From Cerioporus squamosus (lineage: Eukaryota > Basidiomycota > Agaricomycetes > Polyporales > Polyporaceae): a stretch of 64,000 bases of DNA. The notes beneath the pieces were generated by a model. The model did no database searches and was not told the DNA's origin. It saw only the letters and a list, made by a program, of their open reading frames with translations. Location of the stretch: NCBI GenBank assembly GCA_022592435.1, contig JABYQS010000161.1, forward strand, positions 1-64,000, written 5' to 3'. Below, in pieces: positions 58,598-64,000 of this stretch. How positions within the stretch are numbered: the first letter of the stretch is position 1; every line of letters begins with the position of its first letter. The position numbers and the translations under genes are program-made.

Positions 58598-61500
58598 TCA
58601 CCTCTTCAGGCGGGTGGACCTCCGCGGCGGCGCCGGGGGAGGAGTCGGCGAGGGACTCTCCATCGTCTCGTCTGGTGCCTTGTTGGAGTGCTCGGACTTG
58701 TTCGATGCGGCTCCCTCGCTTCGGGCATCCTCTCGGTGTGCGCCCAACTGCTTCCGCAACGAAGCTCCGTGAGGGTTGACTGGAGGAGCATTACGGCTAG
58801 ATGACCCGATGACCTGCGGGACGTGGTCTGACGGAGGACCTTGGTGAGTACTAAGGGTGGTCGAACGGCGGGAAGGGGTTACAGTGAGTTCTACATAGCA
58901 CTGTTGAAGTTCCCTGATGCGGCGCGCATTCGATGGCTTGTGTGCCATCGCGGCGGAGATCGACGATGTGACGGCAGCGGACGACGCCTTGCTCGAGCCG
59001 ACCGCCGCAGTAACTGCCCTCTCGACTTCGTCCACTGACCCCATACTAGCGATCGCCGCAGTGGACGATATGGACGCGGTCATGACAGCGCACGTTCCCT
59101 GCCGTACACCCGGGGGCTTTCCACGCTTCCCCACAATCCGAGTGTTCTTCCGGCTGAGAGGGACCGCAGGCTCAGGATCCATGCCAGGGGCTTCGGCTAT
59201 CTCCCCACCCGGATGCTGAGACGTGATACAAAGGGGAAGAATGGTCTCGATCGCATCGCGTAGAGCTGAATGGGAATCACGAAGGTAGCTCGGCGCGCCT
59301 CCGTCTATTGGCTCCTCTGGCTCGATGGTGTTGACGACGTAGATGTCGCGCAATGCAAGGCCGACTACCAAGGCCCACTGCTGAACCTCGGAGGCGGAGG
59401 CAACGGGAGAAGGGGCGTGAACAGAAATCCATTCGAGCACAGAGGCCCAGCTCTCCTTCTTGACATGAAGATGACCGGGGACGCCCCAGCAGTCGGAGTC
59501 CCAGTTCGCCCATTGATAGACGTCAGGGTGCCGTAGATATGCTCGGCGACGAAACTGAGGAGCTGCGTGAGTGCCATGCCTCATCTACACATTGTAGGTG
59601 CTCACCATGTGTCTCCAGGAGGCGAGGAAGTTCCGGAAGTCGGCCTCTGTGTTGAGAGCCCACAGGTAGGGAAAAACGCGCTCGGGGTCGTTCTCAACAT
59701 AGCTAGGAGGATGCAATGCCGCCGCCTCGACGGCGGCACGCCTGGGAGGAACCTTCACCTTCGCAAGCCTGCGCGGGCCAACTGGCGCATCGTCCCAGGG
59801 CCCGACAACCGGCTTCGGGGCATTGAGGCCGGGCGTATTGGCGGTTGGGCGATTGGGCGAAGCCTCGGGTGCATGTGGGACCTTCCGCACCGGCCGAGGC
59901 TTGACAGTGCGCTTCGTGGTGGTCGGTGCAGCGGGTTGACTAGGTCCAGGGATGGGTTTGCCGTCCGAGTCCAATCCGTCAGGCTGGATGGTTGGCTGCA
60001 GGTCGTCGAGGCCAAAGCCATCCATGTCTTCGTCCACTGTGGTAGCCGGTGAGCCCTCGCTCTGCAGCTCCAACTCGATCTCCTCGTCGCTATTAGTATG
60101 TAAGTCCGACGAGACTGCTGAGACAGAATCGTCATCGGCCCGAGCCTTCGCCTTACCCTTGCCCTTGCCCTTCCAAACAGTCGTGGTCTTGCGCTTAGCC
60201 TTACCCTTCGGGTCGGCCTCCTTGTTCGCCGTGGCAGTCGGCCGGCTCTCCTTGGCCTTTCGCCTTGTCTTCTTCGCGCCCTTCTCCTTGCGCGGCGCGT
60301 TCTCGTCCGTCGAGTTAGTACCGTCCTCAGAGGCAGCATCGGGCTTGTTCAGGCCGAACACGCCCTTGGGTGGCGCACGTTTGGTCCGAGCATGGGATCC
60401 CTTCTTCTTGGTAGGCTGGGCGATGTGCTTCGGCTGAGGAGCTCTCCCGTAGGTCGCCTCGCGGACCTCACCGGACTGACCGACTCGTTCCCACCAGTGC
60501 GTCCAGTGGAAGCGTTCCTCGGCGCACTCGGACGTCTGCAGCGTCAGGATGTGCTCCCATAGCTCCTTGAGAGGCTCCGCCGCCATCCGGTTCGGGTTCT
60601 GGAACACGAAGCCCTCGGGCAAGGCGTGGGGTGGAAGGAACCGGCCGGTATCCTTTGCGACCGCCTGCCAGGCCACTGGTTGTTTCTTGATGCCGGACGC
60701 AGCTTCTACTGAGACTGTTAGGGGGAATACAGCCGACATTTCCGACTACGTACCCCAATGCAACGACAAGAAGGCATGGAGAACGGCAGACATTCGGTTG
60801 GCATGCCGGAACTCCTGCAGTGGCGGAAGGATCGGTGTGCCGTCGTCGAAGAACTGGAACTGGTGAGGGGGAAGAGTCGCGCGCGGGGCGTCCGGGTCAT
60901 TTTCGTGTTCGTCCGGATGGTAGCAGGCATGACAGTAGTCCTGCCAACTACGGTTGGGACGCTTGACTCGCCACTCATCGTACGTCGGCACGGCACGGTC
61001 CCCGGCGTGCCAGATCATGCTGATATCGTGCCTGCGAAATACGTGAGTTGAAAGGACGCGGGCGGCATTCGCAAAATAGAGATAACTCACACTCCGTGTA
61101 CCATCTCTTCCACCTTGTCGAGAACAAAGAACTCGAATTGGCCAAGGCCACCACACTGGTCGTGGACCCATAGAACGAACGACTGTATCCAGTCGCCCAG
61201 CCGTTTCTCGGCGATGCTAAATGCGACCGGTTACCTCAAGGACACAGCATCATATTAATGTGGACGCTTACAGTGCGCGCAGTTCGGGGTCGGGCCCGTC
61301 CTCCGTCCACTCGTCGGCTTTCTCCTCGAACTGCGCTTGCTCCTCAGGTGTGAGCGCGTTCCAGAGTTCCGACCGTGCGATGTTCAACACCGCGATCTTC
61401 ACTTTGCCCGCCTTGCAGAGCTCTTTGATGCGTTCGGCCACGGGCCCGTCCTCCTCAAGGTTGAAGACTTCCCTTCCAGTCCAGACCATCTTGAGGGCCT

Positions 61501-61935
61501 TAGGAAGGCGAGAGTCGCGCGTCGCCGTGTGATTTGACATCCATGTTCCCAACTTCTACAATGTATGCGTCATTCATAAGCCTATCAAGATAATCGCAAT
61601 GGTCCCGGCGTCCTGCGTAGCCTTGGCGTGGGGCACCGTCCGCGCCGTCGTCGCAAGAATGACGACGATACCGCGTGTGCACCGTCGACATTCGTAAAGC
61701 ACGGACATGCAGTCTCAAGACTCACTCCTATGAGGAACTTCCGGGCCCAGGGGTTCTGGACGCCGTCTATCTTGCGGTCCTTGAGGAAGTCATCAACCAG
61801 AGTCTCCTTGAGGGCGGCTTTCTCGCTGGCAGACTTCTTGGGCCAGCTGTCCAAGTTGGCACGGAGGCAGTCGATCTCGCGGGAAAGGAGGGCGACGCTA
61901 GAGTCGTCAGGGGGAGTGGCAATGTTCTCAGACAT
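58598..61935 (-). CDS. Hypothetical protein, 987 aa, six exons
   Basis: ATG 61935. Exons 61935-61726, 61555-61272, 61216-61091, 61031-60754, 60714-59606 and 59554-58598 sum to 988 codons with no stop. Introns are 170, 55, 59, 39 and 51 nt; the first is unusually long, and the last uses the acceptor TCCTCAG rather than the nearer ACGCAG, which would be out of frame. N-terminal ordered region (NPWARKFLIGKLGTWMSNHT, QSFVLWVHDQCGGLGQFEFF), a Cys/His pair (YCHACYHPDEHE), a central Lys-rich disordered block (TKKKGSHARTKRAPPKG; KGKAKRKTTT), then an ordered block (DVYQWANWDSDCWGVPGHLH) and a basic tail. No family recognised. Head-to-head with the dioxygenase gene. Confidence 0.65.
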
Positions 61936-62420
61936 GGGAGCAAGTTGTCGACTAGAGTGCGTTGGTTGCCACAATCTTGATGTTCACGGTTTCGAGAGGT
62001 TTATATAGTAGTGTTTCACATAGTCGCGGGAACAGCGTGTCTACTGAGTCGAGACGTTAGGGTACGGTGTAAGATTGTGGATATACGACAACTCGAACCT
62101 GCCAGCCTGAGTCGATAGGGCTGTCGTGCGAGCTGAACATTGCATGAACACCCAGTTTGAAGATCGCTGTGACCTAATTTAGAATCAGTCCCAAGCCTTC
62201 CCGCGATGTTCATGATAGTGAGCATCGGAGGCTGATACACTTACTGTGCGAGCGATGGAAAACTTGAAGGAAGACGCAAGAAACACGCGTGTATCATGAG
62301 GATGTCATGGATCATGAGGTCGGAAGTGTTCTGTGACAGGCACCGTGGCGCACACTGGCGCTCGATGTACGTACTACTGCAAAACCTCTACGGACACGTT
62401 GCAACCATCGCCAGCTCTTC
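61936..62420. promoter_or_regulatory. Divergent promoter region
   Basis: 485 bp between the ATGs of the 987-aa gene and the dioxygenase gene; no motif singled out. Confidence 0.3.
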
Positions 62421-63740
62421 ATGGAACAAGAAGCATTATGCTCAACGTCGCCGCACTGGGACTACGTGGACGAGGTAGCTGAACATCTCCTTCAGGTGTT
62501 CAATGCGGTGCGCAGCGGAGAGAAGGCCTGGCTTGCAGCTGAACGCCTGTCTCGAGGTCATACTTGGCAGGGAACATGGTCTCCGCAACTAGAGCAGGAC
62601 CTGATCCGTGCTGCAAAGGTTCTAGCATCTGCATGGAAGTTTAGAGGTACGACCTCATGCATATCTGGTGGTGGGATGCACTGATCGTTCATCGCGTTCA
62701 GTGCCATTGAGCTGGAATGCCGAGGACTTGTGTGCAGCCATGTCCAAAAAACCGACAGGTCTCAACAAGGAATACGAAAACTCTCTTTTAGAGGGCTTTC
62801 CACCCTTCTGCAGCGTGGAGAGCGTGCTGTCTGAAGACATCCCTATCCTAATACGTCCCGGGATCGTCGTCGACAGCGCCGGCCACGTACTTGCGTGGGC
62901 GCTGCCTGGAATCTTGTCGAAGGAACGACAGGTGTGTGCATACCACGTAAAACTCCGAGAGCTACACTCTAACCGACATGCAGCGCGACATTCTCAATGC
63001 AACAAGCCATCTCAAAGAGGAACTGCGTACAGTAGGCACACGCCCCAGGGCAGGCTCTGGCTCCCTCACCCGCTGGCGCGTAGCCCCGACGTTCTATCGC
63101 GTGGGAGAGAAATGGCCTGCTGGAAACTGGCTAGCTAGCCCTGCAGGATACGCTGTTGGACACAAGGCTCGTCCCAACTGTTCGAAGCTCGATCTGTGCC
63201 TAACCAGTTGAATACATGCAGAGTGCACGCTTCAAACCTTGTCCAAGTGGCACCCTGCGATCTCCGGCAGGCCAAGAGTGGGGCCGACGGATGCAGGAAA
63301 GCGGGGCTCTCCTCTCCGCCATACTGCGCGTTGTTCATCCGGATATGTACGCGGCGGGAAAAACGTCATTGTCCTGGACGTGCGCCGATCCATCCATCGC
63401 AGCAGCCCTCGGTACATGGCCTACCGTGTTCAACCACGTCCAAATCATCAGCAATCGCGCAACTCCATTTCACCGTGATACCAGCGTAATGCCGTCGTGG
63501 TTTGATCTCTTGATGACTCTTGGGGCATATGATCGCGCTGAACTTGTCCTCCGGAATGCTGGTATTCAGATAGGCTACAAGCCGGGCACCATCGCGCTCA
63601 TATGCAGCCTTCTACTTCAACATGGAGTCGGAAGGGTCGAAGGGGACCGAATATGTTACTCTTGGTTTATGTCCGAGGCTTTACATCGCAACTTCGACGT
63701 TCCCAGTGTTCCTTGGATGCGCGCTGATTACTACACTTAG
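62421..63740 (+). CDS. 2OG-Fe(II) dioxygenase, TET/JBP-like
   Basis: ATG 62421. Exons 62421-62646, 62702-62931, 62984 to about 63136, and about 63206-63740; the third junction (weak donor near 63134, acceptor ...CATGCAG at 63205) is uncertain. The last exon carries the signature H-x-D (HRD, 63471-63479), a second His 50 residues on (LQHGV, 63621) and Arg nine residues later (GDR, 63648), within FDLLMTLGAYDRAELVL and IGYKPGTIALICSLL. That spacing is diagnostic of 2OG-Fe(II) dioxygenases, and the wording resembles the fungal TET/JBP group, which oxidises 5-methylcytosine or thymine and is expanded in mushrooms alongside KDZ transposons. Activity on DNA is inferred. All metal and 2OG ligands are present. 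Confidence 0.65.
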
Positions 63741-63940
63741 TAATCGCCGAGCTGTACATGTTACGGTCCCCCGACCATCTGCTCATTTACTCACAGTGCT
63801 TCAGTTACGCTGCAGGCCTTCGAACCGCGCCGAATGATTTCTAGGTGAGCAGGGAGCACTTCTTTGGCGGTCTATAAGGCATCGTCAGCGACCCGACAGT
63901 GAGTGCGATCGAACCCACCTCACCTATCTGCGTCACAACG

Positions 63941-64000
63941 ATGCCTGCTCGACGAATTCATTTGGAGAGTTACATTGCACAGGCCGAGCGAGAGGTCACT
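63941..64000 (+). CDS. Start of a gene cut by the right edge
   Basis: An ATG at 63941 opens a frame that stays open for the 20 codons to the edge (begins MPARRIHLESYI). Too short to identify; the ATG context (ACAACGATG) is acceptable. Confidence 0.3.
   Translation, partial: MPARRIHLESYIAQAEREVT

Overview
The window looks like nuclear DNA of a mushroom-forming basidiomycete (Agaricomycetes). Genes are broken by many short introns (about 37-65 nt, GTRNGT donors, CTNAC-type branch sites). The families are those typical of this group: two Plavaka-type transposases, Ty3/gypsy elements including a chromodomain chromovirus, hAT transposons, an F-box protein, coiled-coil/RING proteins and a TET/JBP-like dioxygenase. 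I saw no rRNA, tRNA or CRISPR array. Exon models were spliced by eye; the strongest were checked by summing exon phases.

Layout. 0-1.6 kb: 5' end of an LTR retrotransposon on the minus strand (LTR 1161-1642) running off the left edge. It has a Tf1-type self-priming site and an AUG-free leader and first ORF, and it sits inside a Plavaka transposase pseudogene (1643-2956). 3.4-5.4 kb: two related ~600-bp hAT MITEs with perfect 8-bp target duplications, next to a recombinase-like fragment. 6.9-8.6 kb: a divergent pair of small genes. 10-13 kb: minisatellites and a decayed gene. 13.0-17.0 kb: an apparently intact 12-exon Plavaka transposase. 18-23.4 kb: decayed sequence, then an F-box gene. 23.8-27.5 kb: a Lys/Ala/Ser-rich, probably nuclear protein. 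27.5-30.7 kb: minisatellites and no gene. 30.8-33.9 kb: a 5'-truncated chromovirus with its 3' LTR abutting an older, opposite-strand gypsy fragment. 34.3-38.9 kb: a Cys-rich gene divergent from two tandem coiled-coil/RING genes.

39.8-52.1 kb holds three unrecognised multi-exon genes (X minus, Y plus, Z minus). X is interrupted by a third hAT MITE. Y is interrupted by a full-length 3.7-kb hAT element with its own transposase gene. In both cases removing the element and one target copy restores the host reading frame. 53.5-63.7 kb is gene-rich again: two head-to-head pairs (a Ser/Pro-rich gene with a Zn2Cys6 gene, and a 987-aa gene with a 2OG-Fe(II) dioxygenase of TET/JBP type), then the start of another gene at the right edge.

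The most unusual signal is at the left edge. The retrotransposon sense strand has no ATG from its predicted transcription start through the whole first ORF. The first AUG is the start of ORF2 and overlaps the ORF1 stop codon. This suggests non-AUG initiation of ORF1 with leaky scanning or stop-restart to ORF2. A second theme is recurrent CGA-to-TGA nonsense changes in transposase and host genes, which fits cytosine deamination in repeats.
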